A DNA stretch of 43,494 nt, taken from positions 1 to 43,494 of the forward strand of contig CAJWEZ010000039.1 in NCBI GenBank assembly GCA_913030605.1, written 5' to 3'. The translations under genes and the position numbers were made by a program. Below are positions 1 through 7,479 of the stretch, piece by piece. A model generated the notes under the pieces. It did no database searches. It was not told where the DNA came from and worked only from the letters and a program-made list of their open reading frames with translations. Source of the stretch: an uncultured Spirochaeta sp. Its GTDB lineage: Bacteria; Spirochaetota; Spirochaetia; DSM-27196; Alkalispirochaetaceae. The stretch's first letter is position 1, and each line of letters opens with the position of its first letter.

Positions 1-418
1 TCCGGGCGGCGGTGCGGTCACTGTGGCGGTGCAGGAGCATCGGTTCCACGATCTGACGGCCGATCGTGTGGACCGGGTTGAGGGAGGTCATTGGTTCCTG
101 GAAGATCATCGCGATGCGGTTGCCGCGAATCTCGCGCATGCGCCGCGGTGACAGCGTCGTCAGGTCCAGGTCGCCGAAGCGGATGCTGCCTCCGACGATC
201 TCCCCCGGCGGTTCCGGGATCAGTCTCAGAACCGACATCGCCGTGACCGACTTCCCCGAGCCGCTCTCACCGACTACCGCCAGCGTCTCTCCGGGAAACA
301 GCTCATAGCTCACGCCGTCGGCGGCGCGAACGGTCCCGTCGTCGGTGTGAAAGACCGTTTTGAGGTTTTCGATCGCGAGAATCGGGGAGGGGGACGGTGG
401 TGTACGCGTCTCTGCCAT
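1..418 (-). CDS. oppD: Oligopeptide/dipeptide ABC transporter ATP-binding subunit (OppD-like), partial at window edge
   Basis: Only the N-terminal 139 residues lie in the window; the gene runs off the left edge. The visible part is a typical peptide-importer nucleotide-binding domain. It starts with an IENLKTVF strand, has a Walker A motif GESGSGKS at residues 50-57, and has a Q-loop [12 protein letters not shown] near residue 105, which is the characteristic OppD/DppD form. The protein would sit on the cytoplasmic face and hydrolyse ATP to drive peptide uptake. The ATG at 418 is chosen because AGGAGG lies just upstream (421-428) and because it sits a few bases after the oppC stop, so it is the fourth gene of oppA-B-C-D. 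An oppF gene would be expected beyond the edge. Family assignment is secure; substrate (di- or oligopeptide, nickel or other) is not determined by what is visible. Confidence 0.93.
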   Translation of the reverse strand, partial: MAETRTPPSPSPILAIENLKTVFHTDDGTVRAADGVSYELFPGETLAVVGESGSGKSVTAMSVLRLIPEPPGEIVGGSIRFGDLDLTTLSPRRMREIRGNRIAMIFQEPMTSLNPVHTIGRQIVEPMLLHRHSDRTAAR

Positions 419-426
419 ACTGCCTC

Positions 427-1446
427 CTACCGCGTGAGCCGCGAGTCGAACGCGTCGCGGAGCCCGTCGCCGAACAGGTTGAACGACAACACCGTGATCA
501 GGATCATGACGCCCGGGACCACCGCCATCATCACGTTCTGGTAGAGGAACTGCTGCCCCGTGGAGAGCATCGCTCCCAGACTGGGAGTCGGCGGCTGGAT
601 CCCGAGGCCCAGAAACGACAGTCCGGAGATCGTCAGGATCGTTTCGCCGATCTTCAGCGTCGACATGACGACGATCGGGGCGATCGTGTGCGGCAGGATG
701 TGCTGCAGCATGATGCGGGGTCCCCCCACGCCCATGACGCGGGCGGCATCCACAAACTGGCTGCGCCGGATTCCGAGCACCTGCCCACGAATCAGGCGGG
801 CAAGCTGCATAATCCCGGAGAGGCTGACCACCAGCACCAGATTGAGCAGCCCCGTCCCCAGGGCGGCCATGAGTGCGATCGCCAGCAGGATGAACGGGAT
901 CGAGTTCCACATTTCGAGGAAGCGCATGATCACCGTATCCACCCACCCGCCGTAGTAGCCGGCGACGAGGCCGAAGGCTGTGCCGAGAATCATGTTCACG
1001 ACCACCGCCAGGACCGACACGCTGATAACGATACGCAAGCCGAAGATCGCGCGGCTCAGGACGTCGCGGCCGAGGTCGTCCGTGCCGAAGACGTTGGCGT
1101 CGGTCGGCGGTTGTGCCACCGCCGCCCAGTTAATCGCCAGGGGGTCCTGCGGCGCGAGGAACGGGCTCAGGAGCGCCACGTAGAGCAGCGCGACCACCGT
1201 GACCATCCCCGCCACCGCGGCGCGGTTGGCCTGCAGCTTGCGCCACACGAGGTACCGAAGCGACTTGATCTCACCGGAGCCGGCGCTGCGACTCCGCGCC
1301 ACCGCCGTCAGCAGCAGGATCAGTCCCAGCGCCGCCGTGGCGCCGAAGGAGATCGCGTGGTCCATCGAGGTCCCGGCGCTGCCGATGACAGAGAGCGTGA
1401 TCGCCACATGCACCGCGGTCCAGATCCAGAGGGTTCGTGCCTTCAC
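427..1446 (-). CDS. oppC: Peptide ABC transporter permease (OppC-like) with an N-terminal extension
   Basis: This is the second inner-membrane permease of the peptide importer (339 aa). From about residue 62 it follows the OppC/DppC plan: a W-x-KL-x-x-N segment, the first transmembrane helix, a short periplasmic stretch with FGTDDLGRDVLSR, then the permease core. The EAA loop (DAARVMGVGGPRI) contacts the ATPase. The first ~60 residues are extra compared with the usual ~290-300 aa and hold one or two hydrophobic helices (about residues 8-22 and 31-49). The start is a GTG at 1446 with GAGG upstream; no ATG sits between it and the conserved core. It lies 10 bp after oppB and 8 bp before oppD, so it is part of one transcript. 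Function is confident; the role of the extra helices is unknown. Confidence 0.93.
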   Translation of the reverse strand: MKARTLWIWTAVHVAITLSVIGSAGTSMDHAISFGATAALGLILLLTAVARSRSAGSGEIKSLRYLVWRKLQANRAAVAGMVTVVALLYVALLSPFLAPQDPLAINWAAVAQPPTDANVFGTDDLGRDVLSRAIFGLRIVISVSVLAVVVNMILGTAFGLVAGYYGGWVDTVIMRFLEMWNSIPFILLAIALMAALGTGLLNLVLVVSLSGIMQLARLIRGQVLGIRRSQFVDAARVMGVGGPRIMLQHILPHTIAPIVVMSTLKIGETILTISGLSFLGLGIQPPTPSLGAMLSTGQQFLYQNVMMAVVPGVMILITVLSFNLFGDGLRDAFDSRLTR

Positions 1447-1456
1447 CGTGGGTGCC

Positions 1457-2395
1457 TCACTCGTACGAAATCCGGGGATTGATCACCGTGTACAGGACGT
1501 CGATCAGCAGATTGACCACGACGTACACGAGTCCGAGAAACAGGACCGTTGCGAACACCAGGGGCTCGTCGCGACGGAAGATCGCGTTGATCGCCAGCCG
1601 TCCGGCGCCGGGCCAGGCAAACACCGTCTCCGTGAGTACGGCGCCGGCGAAGAGCCGGGCAAACTGGTTGCCGATGTTGGTGACGATCGGGATGAGCGCG
1701 TTGCGCAGTCCGTGGCCCACCACGACCCGCGCCTCTCCGGCGCCCTTTGCCCGGGCGGTGCGGATGTAGTCCTCGCTGAGAACCTCCAGCATCGAGGATC
1801 GCGTCAGCCGGGTGGTGGAGGCCATGAGCACCAGGGAGAGGGCGAAGCCCGGCATGATGACGTGTCTGAGTCCTTCGACGGTCCAGATCGGCCCTCCGTA
1901 TCCGCTCGCCGGTAGCCATTGCAGCGTGACGGCGAAGACGTAGATCAGCAGGATTCCGGTGAAGAACACCGGTATCGATACGCCGAAGAGGGCGATCCCC
2001 ATGGAGGCGTAGTCGAAGATGCTGTTGCGTCGTACCGCGGCGATGACGCCTGCGGGAATCGCCACGATCAGGGCGATCACCATGGCGACAAACCCCAGCT
2101 CGAGGGTTGCGGGGAGTCGTTGCAGCACCAGGGCCGTGACACTTTCACCGTAGTAAATCGAGTCCAGCTGTCCCGTGAACAGGTTCTGCATCATGAGGAC
2201 GTACTGAACGTACCAGGGCTGGTCCAGCCCGAACTTGGCGCGCGTGAGTTCGATCACGTCGGCGCTCGCCTGGGGACCCGCAAGGATCGCGGCGGGATCG
2301 CCCGGCGTCAGCTTGAGGATCGCAAAGACGAACAGCGAGAGGAACAATACGACCGGAATGAGCGCCACAAGGCGACGGAGGATGTAACTGATCAT
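1457..2395 (-). CDS. oppB: Peptide ABC transporter permease (OppB-like)
   Basis: This is the first permease subunit of the peptide importer, 312 aa, the usual length for OppB/DppB. It opens with MISYILRRLVALIPVV and the LTPGDPA motif typical of OppB. It has about six membrane helices and an EAA loop around YIRTARAKGAGEARVV that docks on the ATPase subunits. An upstream in-frame start at 2425 would add ten residues, but ATG 2395 is preferred because GGGGAGA lies about ten bases before it and because OppB proteins begin with this M-x-x-Y-I-x-R-R pattern. It follows oppA on the minus strand, separated by a strong terminator hairpin, and is followed closely by oppC. Confidence 0.94.
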   Translation of the reverse strand: MISYILRRLVALIPVVLFLSLFVFAILKLTPGDPAAILAGPQASADVIELTRAKFGLDQPWYVQYVLMMQNLFTGQLDSIYYGESVTALVLQRLPATLELGFVAMVIALIVAIPAGVIAAVRRNSIFDYASMGIALFGVSIPVFFTGILLIYVFAVTLQWLPASGYGGPIWTVEGLRHVIMPGFALSLVLMASTTRLTRSSMLEVLSEDYIRTARAKGAGEARVVVGHGLRNALIPIVTNIGNQFARLFAGAVLTETVFAWPGAGRLAINAIFRRDEPLVFATVLFLGLVYVVVNLLIDVLYTVINPRISYE

Positions 2396-2424
2396 GTCGT
2401 TTCTTTCTCCCCGACAGATGGCCA

Positions 2425-2458
2425 AAAAAAAGCCGTGGCACCGATGGTACCACGGCTG
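2425..2458 (-). terminator. Intrinsic terminator between oppA and oppB
   Basis: On the minus strand a 12-bp stem (2432-2443 paired with 2447-2458, one G-U pair, 3-nt loop) is followed by a run of eight T (2425-2432). It lies 30 bp after the oppA stop and 30 bp before the oppB start. It would end most transcripts after oppA and let a fraction read into the permease and ATPase genes, giving excess binding protein. Confidence 0.88.
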
Positions 2459-2488
2459 AACCGTTGAGGCCAGTGAGCGCCGCGTCGG

Positions 2489-4090
2489 CTACTGCACCGA
2501 CACGTTGCGGGCCTCGGTCACGAGGTTGAAATAGCCCTGCGGTGAGGCGACAAAGTCCTGCACCGAGTCGCTGATACCAACGATCGTGTTGAGCCACACC
2601 AGCGGAATATGGACGTAGTCCACCGCCAGCGTCTGGGTCATGATCTGGTGGTAGATATCCCGGCGGGCGTCGTTGTCCGTTACCCGGCGTCCCTGCTCGA
2701 GCAGATCATCCACTTCCGGATTGTTGTAGTTGGAAAAGTTCCGGTTCGAGGTGGAATGGAAGATGCGGTAGGTCCAGCGGTCCGGATCCGGAACCGATCC
2801 CCATCCCATGGCGTACATCGGCACGCCCTCCTCGAGCATCGGCAGCAGGGTGCCGAACTCGGGGCTCTCGACGCTGGCGCTGATCCCGTACTCGCGGAGC
2901 GCCGTTGCCACCGCCTGGGCAACGCGGCTGCGGGCGGCGTCCGGGGGCGTGTAGATCGTAAAGGAGAAGTTCTCCGGAAGGGTACCGTCCGCACGCAGCT
3001 CGTCGATCAGCTCCTGGGCCCGGTCGGGATCGTAGGAGAGCGCCGCGTCCTCCAGGTAGTCGGTCTCCCCGCCCAGCGTGTTCGGCGGGATCCAGCTGTA
3101 GGCGCGGGAACCGGCGCGGCCCCAGATACCCTCGACCATGGCATCGATATCGACCATGTGGTAGACCGCACGGCGGAAACGGGGATCGGAGAACGGCTCC
3201 TCGTCGTCGGCAAAGCCCAGATAGCGGTTCGACAGGCCCGGCTGGCTCTGGACGCTGAGGTTGTCGCGGGACTCGATGCGATCGATGTCCTGCGGGAGAA
3301 TGTTCGTGGCGATCTGAATTCCTCCGGAGAGGAGTTCCGCCGCCATCGTTTCGGACTGCGGGATCGGCCGGAACACCACGCGATCGAGGTTTGGTACCGC
3401 GATGAAGTAGTCCGGGTTCTTCTCCAGAACGATGCGGTCGTCGGGGATCCATTCCACGAACTTGAACGGTCCGGTCCCCACCGGCGCGCGGTCGAACGCC
3501 TGCATGCCCATCTCCTCGACCGTGTCCTTGGGGATGATGCCGGCGGAGGGGTTGCCGAGGGCCAGAATGAACGCCGCGTACGGCGAGCTGAGGTCGAAGC
3601 GGACGGTGTAGTCGTCGACGACGACGATGTCCTCGACCGCCTGGAAGAACTCCGCGCTCGGCGAGGCGTTGTCCTCGTTCAGGATCTGCTGGAAGGTATA
3701 CTGAACGTCATCGGCGGTGAACGCTTCACCGTTGTGGAACGTCACGTCGTCCCGCAGATGAAAGGTATATGTCAGACCGTCGTCGGCGATCTCCCAGCTC
3801 GTGGCCAGGAGGGGTTGCGGATCGGCAGAACTCTCCTTCAGCGACACCAGGGTGTCGTAGATGTTGCCGGCCAGCGCCTCGGAGTAGAGGTCGCTGATCA
3901 GAATCGCGTTCAGGTTGGCCGGTTCCTGCGAGATGCCGATGCGCAACTCCTGAACCGCCGACTGCTCCGTCGCCTGTCCGGCGTCGGGTGTGGTGGCGGG
4001 TTCTTCCGCCGCACCACCGGCGAACGCGAGGGACGCCGTTACCAGCATCACCGCGATGGCGAGAAACGCTCGCCTGTAGACCAAGTGCAT
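2489..4090 (-). CDS. oppA: Extracytoplasmic peptide-binding protein (OppA-like, SBP family 5)
   Basis: This is a 533-aa family-5 solute-binding protein that captures peptides outside the inner membrane and delivers them to OppBC. It has an export signal (residues 1-24: YRR, then a hydrophobic helix ending SLAFAGG). No clear lipobox Cys is visible, so it is probably a soluble periplasmic protein. An acidic Ala/Thr-rich linker follows (EEPATTPDAGQATEQ). The mature part has the family landmarks LRIGISQEPANLNAI and GLTYTFHLRDDVTFHNGEAFTADDV, the latter matching the SBP_bac_5 signature. The ATG at 4090 has GGAGG about nine bases upstream. It is the first gene of the leftward opp operon, divergent from the ABC-2 exporter. 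The exact ligand class cannot be read from the sequence. Confidence 0.94.
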   Translation of the reverse strand: MHLVYRRAFLAIAVMLVTASLAFAGGAAEEPATTPDAGQATEQSAVQELRIGISQEPANLNAILISDLYSEALAGNIYDTLVSLKESSADPQPLLATSWEIADDGLTYTFHLRDDVTFHNGEAFTADDVQYTFQQILNEDNASPSAEFFQAVEDIVVVDDYTVRFDLSSPYAAFILALGNPSAGIIPKDTVEEMGMQAFDRAPVGTGPFKFVEWIPDDRIVLEKNPDYFIAVPNLDRVVFRPIPQSETMAAELLSGGIQIATNILPQDIDRIESRDNLSVQSQPGLSNRYLGFADDEEPFSDPRFRRAVYHMVDIDAMVEGIWGRAGSRAYSWIPPNTLGGETDYLEDAALSYDPDRAQELIDELRADGTLPENFSFTIYTPPDAARSRVAQAVATALREYGISASVESPEFGTLLPMLEEGVPMYAMGWGSVPDPDRWTYRIFHSTSNRNFSNYNNPEVDDLLEQGRRVTDNDARRDIYHQIMTQTLAVDYVHIPLVWLNTIVGISDSVQDFVASPQGYFNLVTEARNVSVQ

Positions 4091-4248
4091 AGGGTGCCTC
4101 CTTGTTGATTGTCACCCGTTACTGTAAGGCATGCGCTGTTTCTCCGCTACCGCCCCCACGAGCACTACGCCGTCGGACCGGAGGTACCGGGACCGACTCG
4201 ACTGCGCGACTGGACGTTTCCGTGGTGGCGTGTGTATCTCTGCAGGGT

Positions 4249-5142
4249 ATGAACGCGACACAGACACCAATGATCGAGGTGCGCGGGCTGAGCAAGGTGT
4301 ACGGCTCTATCGCCGCTGTCGATCACGTAGATATCGCGGTTCCCCGTGGGGTATGTCTCGGGCTGCTTGGCCCGAACGGCGCCGGGAAGACCACGACGAT
4401 CGAGATGATGGAGGGGATCCGTGAGCCCACCGAGGGCACGATCCTGTTCGACGGGGAGCCACTGGCCGCGCATCACCGCGACCGCGTGGGGATTCAGTTC
4501 CAGCAGACGGCATTGCAGGAGTTCATCACGGTGGAGGAGACGATCCGACTCTTCGCCAACCTGTACAGCCGGAACCGGTCGTTCGACGAACTCGTCGACC
4601 TGTGCGACCTCCAGGAGCTGCTCGACCGGGACAACCGCAAACTTTCCGGCGGGCAACGACAGCGGATGCTCCTGGCGCTGGCGCTGGTGAACGACCCCGA
4701 CCTGATATTCCTGGACGAACCGACCACCGGACTGGACCCGCAGGCACGGCGGAATTTCTGGTCGCTGATCCGTCGAATCAAGGCCGAGGAGCGGACGATC
4801 ATCCTGACGACGCATTATATGGAGGAGGCGGAGGCGCTCTGCGACGACATCGCGATCATGGACCGCGGTACGGTGATCGCCCGCAACGCGCCGAACGCGC
4901 TCCTCGGCGAACACTTCCAGGACGGTGTGATCGTACGCCTTCCGACCAAGGACACCCCGGCGGACGCGTTTCCGCCGGAGGCGCGGCTGTATCCGGGGTA
5001 CGTGGATATTCCCACGACGGCGGTCGATGCCACGGTGAAGGAGCTGCTGTCGGCCGGGATCAGCCTCGACGGCCTGAGCATCCACCGTCCCAACCTCGAC
5101 GATCTCTTTCTCGAACTGACCGGCACGAGTCTCCGGGAATAG
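4249..5142 (+). CDS. ABC-2 type exporter ATP-binding protein
   Basis: This is the ATPase of a two-gene ABC-2 (drug/polysaccharide-type) exporter, 297 aa. It shows Walker A GPNGAGKT, signature LSGGQRQRM, Walker B LIFLDEPTTGLD and H-loop TTHYMEEAE in order. A C-terminal ~80-residue tail follows that is typical of DrrA/CcmA-like exporters. The open frame extends upstream to 4102, but conservation begins at MIEVRGLSKVYG. I therefore place the start at ATG 4249; ATG 4270 is an alternative, and no strong Shine-Dalgarno decides between them. The permease follows after 15 bp. The pair is divergent from the opp operon. The substrate is unknown; such pairs move antibiotics, lipids or other amphiphiles outward. 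Confidence 0.92.
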   Translation: MNATQTPMIEVRGLSKVYGSIAAVDHVDIAVPRGVCLGLLGPNGAGKTTTIEMMEGIREPTEGTILFDGEPLAAHHRDRVGIQFQQTALQEFITVEETIRLFANLYSRNRSFDELVDLCDLQELLDRDNRKLSGGQRQRMLLALALVNDPDLIFLDEPTTGLDPQARRNFWSLIRRIKAEERTIILTTHYMEEAEALCDDIAIMDRGTVIARNAPNALLGEHFQDGVIVRLPTKDTPADAFPPEARLYPGYVDIPTTAVDATVKELLSAGISLDGLSIHRPNLDDLFLELTGTSLRE

Positions 5143-5157
5143 GCCAAGGAACCGCAC

Positions 5158-6177
5158 ATGCGTCTGAAACACATTACTGCAATGATTCACGCCCGGAACA
5201 TGGAGTTTTTCCGCGACCGGGGCACCTTCTTCTGGAACATGATCTTCCCGTTCTTCCTGATCTTCGGATTCGCCTTTGCGTTTTCCGGTGACGGAGAGGA
5301 AGTGCTCACAATCGGGACGTTCGGCGACCCGCCGGCGGCGGTGACCGACGCCGACCAGCCCCCCGCGTTTCTGGATATGCCCGGAGTGAGCTACCGCTCC
5401 TACGACGACGGCGCATACGCCGAAGACCAGGTGGCAACCCACCAGATCGATCTGCTGATCGACTGGACGCGGGAGGCGTACCTGGTGAACGTCACCTCCG
5501 AGCGCGGCGCGCTGGCGGAGCAGGTGCTCCGCTCCAACGGCGGGGGCATGCTCACGCGGGCGGAGATCAGTGGCGAGCCGATCCGCTATATCGACTGGTT
5601 TGTTCCCGGCGTCATCGGCATCAACATGATGTTTTCCAGCCTCTTCGGCGTGGGCTTCGTGATCGTGCGATACCGGAAGAACGGCGTCCTCAAACGGCTG
5701 CGGGCGACCCCGCTGAACTCCCTTGAGTTCGTGAGCGCGCAGATGGTCTCGCGGCTGCTGATCGTGACCGTTACCTCGATCATCGTATTCGCCGGGGCCA
5801 ACATTTTCCTCAACTTCATGATGAAGGGCAGCTACCTGCTCCTGCTCCTGGTGACGGTGGTGAGCATCATCACGCTGATCAGTTTCGGCCTGGTCTTCGC
5901 CGCCCGGTTCCGGTCGGAGGAGGTGGCCAGCGGTGTCATTAATGTAGCGGTCTGGCCGATGCTGGCGTTCTCCGGGATCTTCTTCTCCCTCGAAAACGTG
6001 CCGCCGGTGATGCGACACATTTCCCGCGTGTTTCCGCTGACGCATTTTCTGGAGGCGACCCGGGCGGTCATGCTGGAAGGGGCAGGGTTTGCCGCGATCA
6101 GCGGCAACCTCGCCGCCATGGCGGTGATGACGGCGGTGTTTCTGCTGGTTGCGTCGCTGATCTTCCGGTGGGAGTAG
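5158..6177 (+). CDS. ABC-2 type exporter permease
   Basis: This is a membrane subunit of 339 aa for the ATPase just upstream. One helix near the N-terminus (FFWNMIFPFFLIFGFAFAF) is followed by a ~150-residue extracytoplasmic region. Five further helices then occupy about residues 150-335, including the conserved ABC-2 pattern around KNGVLKRLRATPLNSLEF and the final VFPLTHFLEATRAVML. This matches ABC2_membrane_3/YhgE-type exporters. AAGGAA precedes the ATG by seven bases. The gene ends 27 bp before the stop of the convergent cyclase gene; no terminator is obvious there. Function as an exporter is secure, cargo unknown. Confidence 0.9.
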   Translation: MRLKHITAMIHARNMEFFRDRGTFFWNMIFPFFLIFGFAFAFSGDGEEVLTIGTFGDPPAAVTDADQPPAFLDMPGVSYRSYDDGAYAEDQVATHQIDLLIDWTREAYLVNVTSERGALAEQVLRSNGGGMLTRAEISGEPIRYIDWFVPGVIGINMMFSSLFGVGFVIVRYRKNGVLKRLRATPLNSLEFVSAQMVSRLLIVTVTSIIVFAGANIFLNFMMKGSYLLLLLVTVVSIITLISFGLVFAARFRSEEVASGVINVAVWPMLAFSGIFFSLENVPPVMRHISRVFPLTHFLEATRAVMLEGAGFAAISGNLAAMAVMTAVFLLVASLIFRWE

Positions 6178-6204
6178 TCGGCAGTCGGTCTTCGATGGGC
6201 GGCC

Positions 6205-7479
6205 CTATCCCGCCACCTGGTTTCGTCCGCGTTCCTTGGCGCGGTAGAGTTCCTCATCGGCGATCCGCACCAGACTGTCCACCGTGTGGGCCAGCGCTCG
6301 CGGGTTGGTGGCACGCACCGGTCCGAGACTCGCAACGCCCAGACTCACGGTGACCGTTCGTCCCGGAACGCAGGTCGATTCCTCCACCGCGCGGCGGATC
6401 CGTTCCGCCGCGGTGCGCGCCCCGGGGTGGTCTGTCTCCGGCAGGATCACCAGAAACTCCTCGCCGCCCCAGCGACCGACGCGATCGGTCGGGCGCAGGG
6501 TGGCCTGGATCGTGCTGGCAACGCCGCGGAGCGACGCGTCGCCGGCCTCGTGCCCCAGTTCGTCGTTCACCGACTTGAAATGATCGATGTCGGTCATGAG
6601 TATGGAGAGGGCGTGGCCGTGACGCTGGGCGCGCGCCAGCTCACGGTCGAGTTCTTCGGTCGTCTTGCGGCGATTTGGCACCCCCGTGAGTCCGTCGATC
6701 TCCGACAGATACCGCAGGTCATCCTCGAGGCGCTTGCGATCGGTGATGTCACGCGAAGACCCCACCAGCTGCACGATTCGGCCGTCGCGGTATACCGGTG
6801 CCAGCTGCGTGTGCCACACGCGTTCCCCCGCCGGGAGATGGAGCGTTTCCTCGTAGGAGATCGGCTGTCCGAGCTGCATGCACCGGCGATAGTGGCCCAC
6901 GATCGTGGCTCCCTGCTCGGTGCCCACCGTTTCTTCCGGTGACTGCCCCCGCACCTCGTCGGTACTAAGGCCTGTGAGTCGCTCGTGGCTGGTGCTGAGT
7001 CGCCGGTAGCGGAACGCGCGTCCGTCGTCTATGACATCCACCAGGAACATCGCGTCCTGGGTGTTGGCGAAGACCGCCTCGAAGTCGAGAATCGCCTGGT
7101 CGAGATTGAGACGGATGTGCTTGTCGGCGGTCACGTCGTGCTGAATCCCGACGTAGTACGAAATAGAGCCGTCGTCGGCGGTGACCGGAGAGATGATCTG
7201 AAATGCGTGGTACAGGGAGCCATCGCGGCGGCGGTTGGTGATCTCCTCCTGCCAGCGCTCGCCGGCGCCTATGGTGGTCCACATCGCCTCGTAGTAGGAC
7301 CGTGGCATCTCGCCCGAGGAGAGAAGCGTCATGGGAGAGCCGACGAGTTCGTCCACCGCATAGCCGGTCAGCGTGCCGAACGCCTCGTTGGCATACAGGA
7401 TGTGGCCGTGCGGATCGGTCACATAGATCCCGTGGTGCGCCGCTTCCACGGCGCGTTGGAACAGTTCAATCGATATCAT
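6205..7479 (-). CDS. PAS-PAS-GGDEF diguanylate cyclase, coupled to treY
   Basis: This soluble 424-aa protein is predicted to make cyclic di-GMP from two GTP. Two PAS sensor domains occupy about residues 5-120 and 125-250 (the first with GIYVTDPHGHILYANEAF), followed by a GGDEF domain to the end. The active-site loop is GGEEF at residues 338-342. An RPTD sequence lies exactly five residues before it and forms the product-inhibition I-site, so both catalysis and feedback look intact. No membrane segment is visible, so the input is probably cytoplasmic (redox, ligand or energy state through PAS). The ATG overlaps the treY stop in an ATGA, and GAGGA precedes it, so it is translated from the trehalose operon message. 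Its placement suggests that trehalose synthesis and c-di-GMP signalling are expressed together. Confidence 0.93.
   Translation of the reverse strand: MISIELFQRAVEAAHHGIYVTDPHGHILYANEAFGTLTGYAVDELVGSPMTLLSSGEMPRSYYEAMWTTIGAGERWQEEITNRRRDGSLYHAFQIISPVTADDGSISYYVGIQHDVTADKHIRLNLDQAILDFEAVFANTQDAMFLVDVIDDGRAFRYRRLSTSHERLTGLSTDEVRGQSPEETVGTEQGATIVGHYRRCMQLGQPISYEETLHLPAGERVWHTQLAPVYRDGRIVQLVGSSRDITDRKRLEDDLRYLSEIDGLTGVPNRRKTTEELDRELARAQRHGHALSILMTDIDHFKSVNDELGHEAGDASLRGVASTIQATLRPTDRVGRWGGEEFLVILPETDHPGARTAAERIRRAVEESTCVPGRTVTVSLGVASLGPVRATNPRALAHTVDSLVRIADEELYRAKERGRNQVAG

Noticed and set aside
397..1482. Long plus-strand open frame opposite oppC
   Set aside because: High GC makes long antisense frames common; the translation is rich in Arg, His, Asp and Gln with no domain, while the minus strand encodes a clear permease.
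4121..4126. TACAGT as a -10 element for oppA
   Set aside because: The spacing to the start is reasonable, but no acceptable -35 is present, so I did not list it as a promoter.
4165..6045. 626-codon minus-strand frame opposite the ABC-2 exporter genes
   Set aside because: It has no recognisable domain and mirrors two well-conserved plus-strand genes.
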